From: Polyangiaceae bacterium
GTDB lineage: Bacteria > Myxococcota_A > Polyangia > Polyangiales > Polyangiaceae
NCBI GenBank assembly: GCA_025934595.1
Contig: JAICXU010000309.1
Span: forward strand, 1 to 5,236
Length of the DNA stretch: 5,236 nucleotides
Reading direction: 5' to 3'
Part shown: one piece after another, positions 1 through 5,236 of the stretch
Numbering within the stretch: the first letter of the stretch is position 1
Layout: every line of letters starts with the position of its first letter
Program-made: the position numbers and the translations under genes
The notes under the pieces: model-generated
Databases searched by the model: none
What the model was told of the DNA's origin: nothing
Seen by the model: the letters and a program-made list of their open reading frames with translations, nothing else

Positions 1-71
1 CACGTCACGTGCCTCTCTTCAGCTGCGCTATGTCCGCGCAACAGCGCGAAAAAACCAGGTCACGCACCGAT

Positions 72-110
72 AAAAAAAGCCGCGACGTGGAAAAAGATCA
101 CAGCGACGGC
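72..110 (-). terminator. Possible intrinsic terminator downstream of the large secreted-protein gene
   Basis: Read on the minus strand, an outer GCCG/CGGC stem (complement of 107-110 and 79-82) encloses a second short stem, TGTG/CACG with one G-T pair, around a T-rich loop. Seven T residues follow directly (complement of 72-78). It lies about 80 bp past the stop codon of the minus-strand CDS, where a terminator would be expected. The stem is interrupted by an internal loop, so its strength is uncertain. Other T-tracts nearby on the same strand (complement of 49-54 and 91-95) make the area AT-rich for this genome. Confidence 0.35.
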
Positions 111-187
111 CGGAGTGATGCACCCCGCCTCAGCGCAGCGATGGCAATTCGCCGCTCGGGGCGATGCGCGGCGGCGACGTGGCGCTC

Positions 188-2512
188 TCAAAAGTTTGCG
201 CCAACGTCGCCGATGGAAATGCTGGGACCGAACACGAAGCCGAATGATTGGCCCTGCTGATTCAGGACCTCGCGCGATACTTCGTATTCGAACCAGCCGT
301 GGAGATTGATGGACGTTTGGCTCGCGCGTGAAACATTGGCGATCGGCACCGCGATGCCGGGGCCTGCGACGAGCGCAACGACGCCGTGCGAATTCACGGA
401 AGGGTCCGTGTCGCCGGCGATGCCCAGCCACATCACACCCGCTTCGAGCCCGAGCGGAAACGCGTCGCCGTCGCGAGACAGCGCGACGAGCCGCAAAATG
501 GCGCCCACGCTCAACGTCAGAATTCCGCTGTGCCCCGTGTCGGCCAAACGAAAAAGGCCGGTGGGGATCGCAGTGGTGCCGTAAAGACGCGCGCGCGACG
601 TCGCGGTCACGACCGACCATTGTGCCTGCGGCGCGCGGCGCTCCCCTTCATCGGGCGCCTGTTGCTCCGTGCCCTCCGATGAATTCCCCACATGAACCAC
701 GATCCGATCGAACGGATCGGTCGCCCCCGCGACCGCCATGTAAAACGGATGATTGGACCGTCGAAGAACGAGATGCTCCTCGACTCGCGAGTCGCTCTTC
801 GGCGCGCCGTCCGATCCGATCACGGCCACCGACACGCGAAGATTCTGCGCGCCGTCTTCTTCGCGGAGCTGCTCGCGATGAAAAACCATTTGGCATGTGT
901 CGCGCGCGCGATAGGGAATGGAGGTCGTCGTCGCGATCGGAATGCGTTCGGCGTGTCCTTCGCCGTCGCCGCAAACCATCTCGACGAGCGGGTGCTTCTC
1001 CCGCGTGCGCGCGCCGAGCGCGACCGGAACGTCGGCCGAGTGCAGCGCGCGATCGACCGATTCATTTTGCTCCGCGAGCACCAGCCCTGCGAGTGGCCCG
1101 GGTAGCGACTGGTCCACGAGCGCGAGCCGCAAAGGTACGGACCCGCTCGCGCCGTCGACGCCGCGTACCCAATCCCCGGTGGCGTCGTGCTTCGCTTCGT
1201 ACACGCCGTCCACCGCACGAACTGCGATCGAAGTGCCCTTCGGCGGCGGCGGCAAGAGCACGCGCGCGAATCGATTCGTAGGAATGAAATCGATCGCGCC
1301 GTGGTCCACGATCTCGAGCTTCGTGCGCCACGTGAATCGATGCGTGGGGGATCGCGCAATGCCGATGATCGCATCGCGGCGGCGCACGGTCATGACGAGT
1401 GAATCGGATTCGACACGCGGAATGCGAACGACCGCGTACGATGATCCGCCGATCATCTCCGTGCGCTCGACACGTGCCGCGCCGTCCGCGGTCGTGACCG
1501 TGAGATCGCCGTCTGCGCGCGCGCACGACCCGTCGATGCGAAGAGCCACGCGCTCGTCGTCGACGCCGGCGAGGACGACAGCGGACGCAATGGACACGGG
1601 GCATCGCTGGAGCGGCAACATCACGACGGGCGCCGAATCCACCGTGCCGCTCGGGCCTCGAAAGGTGACGTGCGGGCGGAGCTGAAAGTGGACCTCGAGC
1701 TTGTCGTCGTTCCCACGCTCGCCGCGCACGATCAAATCGCTCGCCGAAAGCTCGCACGTCGCGTCGATGCAACTCACCGCCGACACTGCGTCGGGATGCA
1801 GCAACGGAACTTTCGCGAGACCCGAAGACAGATCCACGGATGCATCGGTTGCGACGATCTGATGCAACGCGATTTCGCCGAGCGGAACGTCGAACGCGGC
1901 GTCGTCGAGACGCCGGCCTGCGACGTCGAAGAATGTCGCGTCGGGGAGAACGCGCGATCCAGCGGGAAAAAGAGCCACTTTGAGCGCGGTCGGATCGACG
2001 GGAAGATCGCGAGGGACGGCAAACGCGCAGGTCTCTTGGGATGATGGAGGCGCTGCCTTGGTCGCCGAGGTCGGCGGCGAAGCTTGCGCTGCACACGTGT
2101 CGCTGCCGGATCGTGAGCTTGCCGTCCATCGCAACGACGTGGCGCGCAAGCGGCGGCCCTGCGCGACGATTCTCCCGCCGTCGGGATCGACGGTGACGGA
2201 ATCGACGGCGGGCCGCGCACCCAACGCGACGACCGACAACACGGAGGTCGACGTCGCGCACGCTCCCTCGCTTGCCGCGACTTTGACGTCGACGACTTTG
2301 CCGATCGCTTCCTCGTTCGCCGGTACGCGAAGGGAATGACCGTCGGGCTCGATCGACCATCCCGCGTCGAGAGGCGCGCCGCGGCACGCGACGCGATCGC
2401 TGCCGAGAGCGAGCGCGTGTCCTCCGACGGGCGCCTCCCAAGTCTCGGCGGCTGCGGTTCGACTCAGAAAACCAATCGCCCCAATCGCGAGGAAGCTCGA
2501 GAGGAGTTTCAT
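188..2512 (-). CDS. Large secreted protein with C-terminal outer-membrane beta-barrel-like region, function unknown
   Basis: I do not recognise the family of this 774-residue protein. Residues 1-22 are a good Sec signal peptide: MKLL n-region, hydrophobic FLAIGAIGFL, and cleavage likely after Ala20-Ala21-Ala22. Residues about 23-600 are rich in beta-type sequence with short Ig-like stretches. There is a Ser/Ala/Pro-rich linker near 132-160 and a four-proline run near 421-424. Ten cysteines (43, 86, 140, 162, 248, 253, 304, 330, 514, 540) fit a disulfide-bonded exported protein. From about 632 to the end, alternating hydrophobic/polar strands (for example 661-677, 684-699, 709-724, 755-772) end in a C-terminal Phe, as in proteins inserted by the BAM machinery. 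The start was chosen because it exposes the signal peptide; the frame stays open for 104 more codons upstream, but those are Arg-rich and non-native looking. No good Shine-Dalgarno precedes it. It is divergent from the lipoprotein gene. A surface or periplasmic role is inferred; the reading frame itself is secure. Confidence 0.85.
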   Translation of the reverse strand: MKLLSSFLAIGAIGFLSRTAAAETWEAPVGGHALALGSDRVACRGAPLDAGWSIEPDGHSLRVPANEEAIGKVVDVKVAASEGACATSTSVLSVVALGARPAVDSVTVDPDGGRIVAQGRRLRATSLRWTASSRSGSDTCAAQASPPTSATKAAPPSSQETCAFAVPRDLPVDPTALKVALFPAGSRVLPDATFFDVAGRRLDDAAFDVPLGEIALHQIVATDASVDLSSGLAKVPLLHPDAVSAVSCIDATCELSASDLIVRGERGNDDKLEVHFQLRPHVTFRGPSGTVDSAPVVMLPLQRCPVSIASAVVLAGVDDERVALRIDGSCARADGDLTVTTADGAARVERTEMIGGSSYAVVRIPRVESDSLVMTVRRRDAIIGIARSPTHRFTWRTKLEIVDHGAIDFIPTNRFARVLLPPPPKGTSIAVRAVDGVYEAKHDATGDWVRGVDGASGSVPLRLALVDQSLPGPLAGLVLAEQNESVDRALHSADVPVALGARTREKHPLVEMVCGDGEGHAERIPIATTTSIPYRARDTCQMVFHREQLREEDGAQNLRVSVAVIGSDGAPKSDSRVEEHLVLRRSNHPFYMAVAGATDPFDRIVVHVGNSSEGTEQQAPDEGERRAPQAQWSVVTATSRARLYGTTAIPTGLFRLADTGHSGILTLSVGAILRLVALSRDGDAFPLGLEAGVMWLGIAGDTDPSVNSHGVVALVAGPGIAVPIANVSRASQTSINLHGWFEYEVSREVLNQQGQSFGFVFGPSISIGDVGANF

Positions 2513-2527
2513 GGGACGCGCGATGGA

Positions 2528-2542
2528 GCACGCGATGTGCCG
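2528..2542 (-). promoter_or_regulatory. Weak sigma-54-like -24/-12 element facing the large secreted-protein gene
   Basis: On the minus strand this reads CGGCACATCGCGTGC. Against TGGCACG-N4-TTGC it keeps GGCAC and the GC at the correct 12-base spacing, but misses the first T, the G after CAC and one T of the -12 box. Transcription would start near 2516, leaving a leader of only about four bases before the ATG, which fits the absence of a Shine-Dalgarno but is unusual. It lies on the other side of the CGTGTCG cluster from the better rightward promoter. It may be a chance match in GC-rich DNA. Confidence 0.25.
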
Positions 2543-2558
2543 CCGCGAATCAGCGGCG
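2541..2558. repeat. Inverted repeat in the divergent intergenic region
   Basis: CGCCGC and GCGGCG form a perfect 6-bp inverted repeat separated by GAATCA. It sits between the large secreted-protein start and the CGTGTCG cluster, touching the upstream edge of the weak leftward sigma-54-like element. It could be an operator or a transcript hairpin. Short G/C-only repeats are common in such a genome, so its meaning is open. Confidence 0.3.
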
Positions 2559-2577
2559 CTTCGCCGTCGCGTCCGCC

Positions 2578-2619
2578 CGTGTCGGGAACGAAGTCGTGTC
2601 GTTTCGACACGCCGTGTCG
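2578..2619. promoter_or_regulatory. Candidate enhancer (UAS): cluster of CGTGTCG half-sites with a perfect dyad
   Basis: Four copies of one heptamer lie within 42 bp: CGTGTCG at 2578-2584, 2595-2601 and 2613-2619, and its reverse complement CGACACG at 2605-2611. The second and third form a perfect dyad, CGTGTCG-TTT-CGACACG, centred on 2603. The direct copies start 17 and 18 bp apart, somewhat less than two helical turns. The dyad centre is about 70 bp upstream of the -24 GG of the rightward sigma-54 promoter, or about -94 from the predicted start, the usual range for an NtrC-type enhancer. Sigma-54 activators with a Fis-type domain bind such dyads as dimers, and one is encoded 0.7 kb away. 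That this protein binds here is inference. Confidence 0.55.
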
Positions 2620-2671
2620 CTCGTTCGAGCTCGGTCACTTCGAATGCGCGCAAAATCTCGATGCTTCTTCT

Positions 2672-2686
2672 TGGCACGCGCCCTGC
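2672..2686 (+). promoter_or_regulatory. Sigma-54 (-24/-12) promoter of the OmpA-like lipoprotein gene
   Basis: The sequence TGGCACGCGCCCTGC matches TGGCACG-N4-TTGC at every defined position except the first T of the -12 box, which is C. The diagnostic GG (2673-2674) and GC (2685-2686) are spaced exactly. Transcription is predicted to start near 2698, giving a leader of about 21 bases that contains the GGAGG ribosome-binding site. Such promoters need an AAA+ activator, and a gene for one lies just downstream in the opposite orientation. The intergenic position and the fit of leader length raise confidence above that of a motif match alone. Confidence 0.75.
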
Positions 2687-2707
2687 CCTTGGGCTCGTCG
2701 AGACTCT

Positions 2708-2712
2708 GGAGG
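2708..2712 (+). promoter_or_regulatory. Ribosome-binding site of the lipoprotein gene
   Basis: GGAGG lies six bases before the ATG at 2719. This decides the start: the frame is open upstream to an ATG at 2596, but that codon lies upstream of the sigma-54 promoter and would place an Arg-rich tail before the lipobox. Confidence 0.8.
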
Positions 2713-2718
2713 TTTTCA

Positions 2719-3237
2719 ATGTCCGTTCACTCGTCCGTAGCCCGCGCTCACCTTGCTGCTTCGAACCTGCTCGCCGGATGCTCGCACGACTCGAAGCCAC
2801 CGGAAGTGCCGGTGAGGACCACATCGGCCGCGCCGCAGATGCCGAAATCGTCGGGTGACGTTTCGGTCTCCGGTGACATCGCGAAGGCGTGCAAGATCGA
2901 TTTCGGGAGCGTCGACCGGGCGCCGAAGTTCGACTTCGACGAAAGCGCGCTCGAGCCGTCGGACCAAAGCGTTCTTCGACAGGTCGCCACCTGCGTCACG
3001 ACGGGCCCGTTGAAGGGACGTTCTCTCGAGCTGGTCGGTCGCGCCGATCCTCGCGGCGAAGTCGAATACAACTTTGCGCTCGGCGAGCATCGCGCCGATA
3101 CGGTGGAGCGCTACCTCACGTCCCTCGGCGTCGACAAGGGCAAGCTGGCGGAGACGTCGCGCGGCAAGCTCGACGCCACGGGCCATGACACCGCGAGCTG
3201 GCAACGCGACCGGCGCGTCGACGTGACGCTGCAATAA
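2719..3237 (+). CDS. OmpA/Pal-type peptidoglycan-binding outer-membrane lipoprotein
   Basis: This 172-residue protein begins with a short export signal ending in the lipobox LAGC. Cys21 is the predicted lipidated residue, and Ser at +2 favours outer-membrane sorting. A Pro/Ser/Lys-rich linker runs to about residue 50. An OmpA C-terminal domain occupies about 70-172: FDFDESAL at 71-78, then GRADPRGEVEYNFALGEHRA at 107-126, then RYLTSLGV, and RRVDVTL at 165-171. Asp110 and Arg125 occupy the places of the residues that hold the diaminopimelate of peptidoglycan in OmpA/Pal proteins. The length is close to that of Pal. Cys58 and Cys92 could form a disulfide. The signal is odd: its hydrophobic core is short and broken by His11 and Asn16, so lipidation is likely rather than certain. 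No tol genes are in the window, so I do not call it pal. A sigma-54 promoter and a strong ribosome-binding site precede it. Its TAA abuts the stop codon of the convergent regulator gene. Confidence 0.92.
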   Translation: MSVHSSVARAHLAASNLLAGCSHDSKPPEVPVRTTSAAPQMPKSSGDVSVSGDIAKACKIDFGSVDRAPKFDFDESALEPSDQSVLRQVATCVTTGPLKGRSLELVGRADPRGEVEYNFALGEHRADTVERYLTSLGVDKGKLAETSRGKLDATGHDTASWQRDRRVDVTLQ

Positions 3238-4611
3238 CTACGACTTGGTCTCGACGCCGTAGCGCTCGAGCTTTCGGTAAAGAGTTTTGCGTTCGAGACC
3301 GAGCACGCGAGCGGCGGCCGTCTTGTTTCCCGCGACAGCCTCGAGCACGCGCAGGATGTAGCGCCGCTCGACCTCGTCGAGGGGGACGAGCTCCGCCGGA
3401 TCGTTGCCCGCCACGACCACGTGCGAAAATCGGTAGTCGCGAATCTTTTCGGGTAAATCATCGACGCAGATTTCTTCGAGACGCGTGAGGGCGACGGCGC
3501 GCTCCATGCTGTTTTGAAGCTCGCGGACGTTGCCGGGCCACGCATACGAGACGAGCTTCTGGCCGACCTCTTTCGAAAATCCCTTCACGTTTTTTTGCGA
3601 TACCGACGCGAAGTGGCGAATGAATCCAAGCGCCAGCCCGAGAATGTCGCCGCCTCGCGCGCGAAGCGGCGGCAGCGGCACCTGGACGACGTTGAGCCGG
3701 TAGTAAAGATCCTCGCGGAAGCGCCTCTCTTCGATCGCCGTCTCGAGATCTCGATTGGTTGCGCACACGATCCTGACGTCCACCGCGATCTCGGATTTGG
3801 CCCCGAGTGGTCGCACCGCCCGCTCTTGGAGAGCACGGAGAAGCTTCGGTTGGAGAAGGAGCGGAAGATCTCCTACTTCGTCCAGAAAGAGCGTGCCGCC
3901 GCGCGCTTGAACGAAGAGACCGGGGTGATTTTCCTTGGCATCCGTGAAGGCACCGCGGACGTAGCCGAAGAGCTCGCTCTCGAGGAGGTGCTCCGGAAGC
4001 GCGGCACAATTGACGGCGACGAACGGGGCGGACGCGCGCCGGCTCCTCTTGTGGATCATGCGAGCGACGACGTCCTTCCCCGTGCCGCTCTCGCCGATGA
4101 CGAGGACGGTCGCCTCCGACGTCGCCACGCGTGAGATGAGATCGTGCACGGCTCGCATGGCCGCGCTCTCGCCGACGAGCTCCCGGTCGCGGGGCCAGGT
4201 CTCGGCTTCGGCCTCGATGCGCAGTCGCTTCACTTCTTCGCGCAGTCGCTTGTTGTTTGCGGCGCGCTCGATGGCGATGGAAAGAACGTCGAGCTCGACC
4301 GGCTTGCTGATGAAATCGTACGCGCCGGCGCGAATCGCGGCGATCGCGGAATCGAGGCTGCCGAACGCGGTGAGAACGACGACGGGCACGTCGGGGCGAT
4401 TGAGCGCGACGCGCTCGCAGAGCTCGAGCCCGTTCATCTCGCGCATTTGAAGATCGGTGACGACCACGTCGAAGGTCTCGTTCGCGAGCGTCGCCAACGC
4501 TTCGGAGGGTCGTGTTTGCCAAACCACCCGATGCCCTCGTTTTCGAAGACCGAGCTCCAGGGTTTCGCATAGAAGTCGATCGTCATCGACCAAGAGAACG
4601 TCGGCGCGCAC
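3238..4611 (-). CDS. NtrC-family sigma-54-dependent response regulator
   Basis: This is a complete 457-residue activator with the standard three domains. The receiver domain (about 3-120) has Asp10/Asp11, phospho-acceptor Asp53, Thr81 and Lys103. The AAA+ domain (about 145-375) has Walker A GESGTGKD at 173-180, Walker B LFLDE at 241-245, CATNRDL at 283-289, arginine-finger region RRFRED at 296-301 and YAWPGNVREL at 356-365. The loop that contacts sigma-54 reads GAFTDA (220-225) instead of the textbook GAFTGA. A Fis-type helix-turn-helix ends the protein (about 415-452, AAARVLGLERKTLYRKLERYG). The start is GTG: an in-frame TAA lies only four codons upstream (4621-4623), and AAGG lies seven bases before the GTG. 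Once phosphorylated, the protein should oligomerise on an enhancer and use ATP to open sigma-54 promoters. Its likely partner is the divergent kinase, and a likely target is the sigma-54 promoter at 2672-2686. Confidence 0.97.
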   Translation of the reverse strand: MRADVLLVDDDRLLCETLELGLRKRGHRVVWQTRPSEALATLANETFDVVVTDLQMREMNGLELCERVALNRPDVPVVVLTAFGSLDSAIAAIRAGAYDFISKPVELDVLSIAIERAANNKRLREEVKRLRIEAEAETWPRDRELVGESAAMRAVHDLISRVATSEATVLVIGESGTGKDVVARMIHKRSRRASAPFVAVNCAALPEHLLESELFGYVRGAFTDAKENHPGLFVQARGGTLFLDEVGDLPLLLQPKLLRALQERAVRPLGAKSEIAVDVRIVCATNRDLETAIEERRFREDLYYRLNVVQVPLPPLRARGGDILGLALGFIRHFASVSQKNVKGFSKEVGQKLVSYAWPGNVRELQNSMERAVALTRLEEICVDDLPEKIRDYRFSHVVVAGNDPAELVPLDEVERRYILRVLEAVAGNKTAAARVLGLERKTLYRKLERYGVETKS

Positions 4612-4695
4612 GTCCGAGCCTTAGACCGAATCCAGAGAGAGACGGAACGAAAACGGCATCCCGACGCTTCCGCAGATTCATCCCGGAGCCCAGCG
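4612..4695. promoter_or_regulatory. Divergent intergenic region between regulator and kinase genes
   Basis: These 84 bp must carry the start signals of both genes. Visible are AAGG (complement of 4619-4622) for the regulator and GGAG at 4685-4688, seven bases before the kinase ATG. There is no CGTGTCG copy and no correctly spaced sigma-54 element, so autoregulation through the enhancer motif seen at 2578-2619 is not supported. I see no convincing housekeeping -35/-10 pair; such promoters are poorly conserved in GC-rich bacteria. Confidence 0.5.
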
Positions 4696-5236
4696 ATGAA
4701 GATCGTCCAAAAACTCACCCTGCTGTTCATCGCGGGCACCTCAGCCGTGCTCGCTTGCAACGGGTTTTTCCGCGTGAGACGCGAGGTCGCGCTCTTCGAG
4801 TCCGACCGCATTCAAAATCAGGATCTGCTCGCGAGCGCGATTGCGACGGCGGCCGGCGCGGTTTGGCGAACCGATGGCGGCGAGCGCGCGCGCGAGCTCG
4901 TCGGTCAGCTCGACCAGCGAGCGCCGAAGTTGAACATCGCGTGGGTGTCGGTCGACTCGGCAAGCCCCGTCGATGCTCGAACCAGCGAGGTCTTGAAAAA
5001 CAGATCGATGATTTCGCAGATCGAAACCGGCCCGGGAAAGGCGCAGCGCCGGTGCACGTACGCGCCGGTCTCCGTCGATGGCACGCTCGTCGTCGCGGGA
5101 GTCGGAGTATGCGAGGCGCTCGCCGTTCAACAGCAGTACGTCCGGCGAACGATCGCAGAAACGCTCGCGACGACACTTGCGCTGGCAGCGGTGTGCGCGC
5201 TGATCTCCGCGACGCTCGGTTTCTGGCTCGTGGGTC
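4696..5236 (+). CDS. Membrane sensor histidine kinase-like protein, N-terminal part (cut by window edge)
   Basis: Only the first 180 residues are present; the frame is open to the edge. The start MKIVQKLTLLFIAG leads into a transmembrane segment at about 6-24. A periplasmic domain of about 125 residues follows (25-150, with Cys120 and Cys139), then a second hydrophobic segment at about 155-179. This two-helix, one-loop layout is that of a transmembrane sensor kinase, and the divergent neighbour is a response regulator of the class such kinases phosphorylate. No HAMP, phospho-His or ATPase motif is in view because the window ends at the second membrane segment, so the kinase call rests on topology and context. 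The ATG was chosen because GGAG lies seven bases upstream and no earlier ATG, GTG or TTG occurs in this frame within the intergenic region. A membrane chemoreceptor or another sensor with the same topology is the alternative. Confidence 0.75.
   Translation, partial: MKIVQKLTLLFIAGTSAVLACNGFFRVRREVALFESDRIQNQDLLASAIATAAGAVWRTDGGERARELVGQLDQRAPKLNIAWVSVDSASPVDARTSEVLKNRSMISQIETGPGKAQRRCTYAPVSVDGTLVVAGVGVCEALAVQQQYVRRTIAETLATTLALAAVCALISATLGFWLVG

Noticed and set aside
35..54. Hairpin CGCGC-AACA-GCGCG followed by six A on the plus strand
   Set aside because: A terminator needs T after the stem. On the minus strand the T-run comes before the hairpin, so it does not work as an intrinsic terminator in either direction.
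60..187. Hydrophobic-looking minus-strand peptide ending at 60
   Set aside because: It is the tail of a frame that is a shadow of the secreted-protein gene upstream. No start codon with a ribosome-binding site follows the real stop codon at 188-190, and the hydrophobicity comes from T-tracts.
9..260. Small plus-strand open frame at the left edge
   Set aside because: No ribosome-binding site, highly charged product without recognisable features, and overlap with the end of the minus-strand gene.
889..905. TGGCATG-N4-GCGC resembling a sigma-54 element
   Set aside because: It lies inside the secreted-protein gene, antisense to it, and misses both T of the -12 box.
328..1281. Plus-strand open frame of 317 codons
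   Set aside because: Arg/Pro/Ala-rich product without domains, wholly antisense to the secreted-protein gene. The same holds for the long frames opposite the regulator, such as 3514-4134.
1062..2531. Long minus-strand open frame of 489 codons overlapping the secreted-protein gene
   Set aside because: Its product is extremely Arg-rich and low in hydrophobic residues, typical of a shadow frame in GC-rich DNA. The overlapping frame has a signal peptide and balanced composition.
2596..2718. Upstream extension of the lipoprotein frame to an ATG at 2596
   Set aside because: The ATG precedes the predicted transcription start, overlaps the half-site cluster, lacks a ribosome-binding site and would bury the lipobox behind 41 Arg-rich residues.
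2513..2824. Upstream extension of the secreted-protein frame on the minus strand
   Set aside because: The extra 104 residues are Arg/Ser-rich, run into the divergent lipoprotein gene and would bury the signal peptide.
4633..4642. Short GA-rich run upstream of the kinase gene
   Set aside because: Too far from the ATG to act as its ribosome-binding site and too short to be a meaningful repeat.
4654..4673. Sigma-54-like sequence between the regulator and kinase genes
   Set aside because: The GG and GC are one base too close together; exact spacing is essential for sigma-54 recognition.
1..5236. tRNA, rRNA, CRISPR array, insertion sequence or attachment site
   Set aside because: No cloverleaf, regularly spaced repeats, transposase motifs or terminal inverted repeats were seen on reading both strands.

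Overview
The window is GC-rich, with long Arg-rich shadow frames opposite each real gene. It carries an NtrC-type response regulator, a divergent sensor kinase, a Pal/OmpA-type lipoprotein and a large secreted beta-barrel-type protein. This combination suggests a delta-proteobacterium in the broad sense, most likely a myxobacterium (Myxococcota, Polyangiales/Labilithrix-like). That assignment is an inference from protein style and base composition, not from any search.

Layout, left to right. Positions 1-187 hold no convincing gene; they are the downstream flank of the first CDS and contain a possible terminator on the minus strand. A 774-residue secreted protein of unknown function runs on the minus strand (188-2512), with a clear signal peptide and a C-terminal part that looks like an outer-membrane beta-barrel ending in Phe. 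A 206-bp divergent intergenic region (2513-2718) follows. It contains a near-consensus sigma-54 -24/-12 promoter facing right, a cluster of CGTGTCG half-sites including a perfect dyad, and a weaker sigma-54-like element facing left. A 172-residue OmpA/Pal-like lipoprotein (2719-3237, plus) ends exactly where the stop codon of the convergent response-regulator gene begins. The regulator (3238-4611, minus) is a complete REC-AAA+-Fis sigma-54 activator. After an 84-bp divergent gap, the N-terminal 180 residues of a membrane sensor kinase-like protein run off the right edge (4696-5236, plus).

Working model (inference): the kinase senses an envelope or periplasmic state and phosphorylates the adjacent NtrC-type regulator. 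The regulator then binds the CGTGTCG dyad about 70 bp upstream of the -24 element and activates sigma-54 transcription of the peptidoglycan-binding lipoprotein, and perhaps also of the divergent beta-barrel protein. The window would then be a self-contained, sigma-54-controlled cell-envelope module. The sequence gives the promoter, the candidate enhancer and the activator within 2.1 kb of each other. It does not prove that this activator uses this enhancer.
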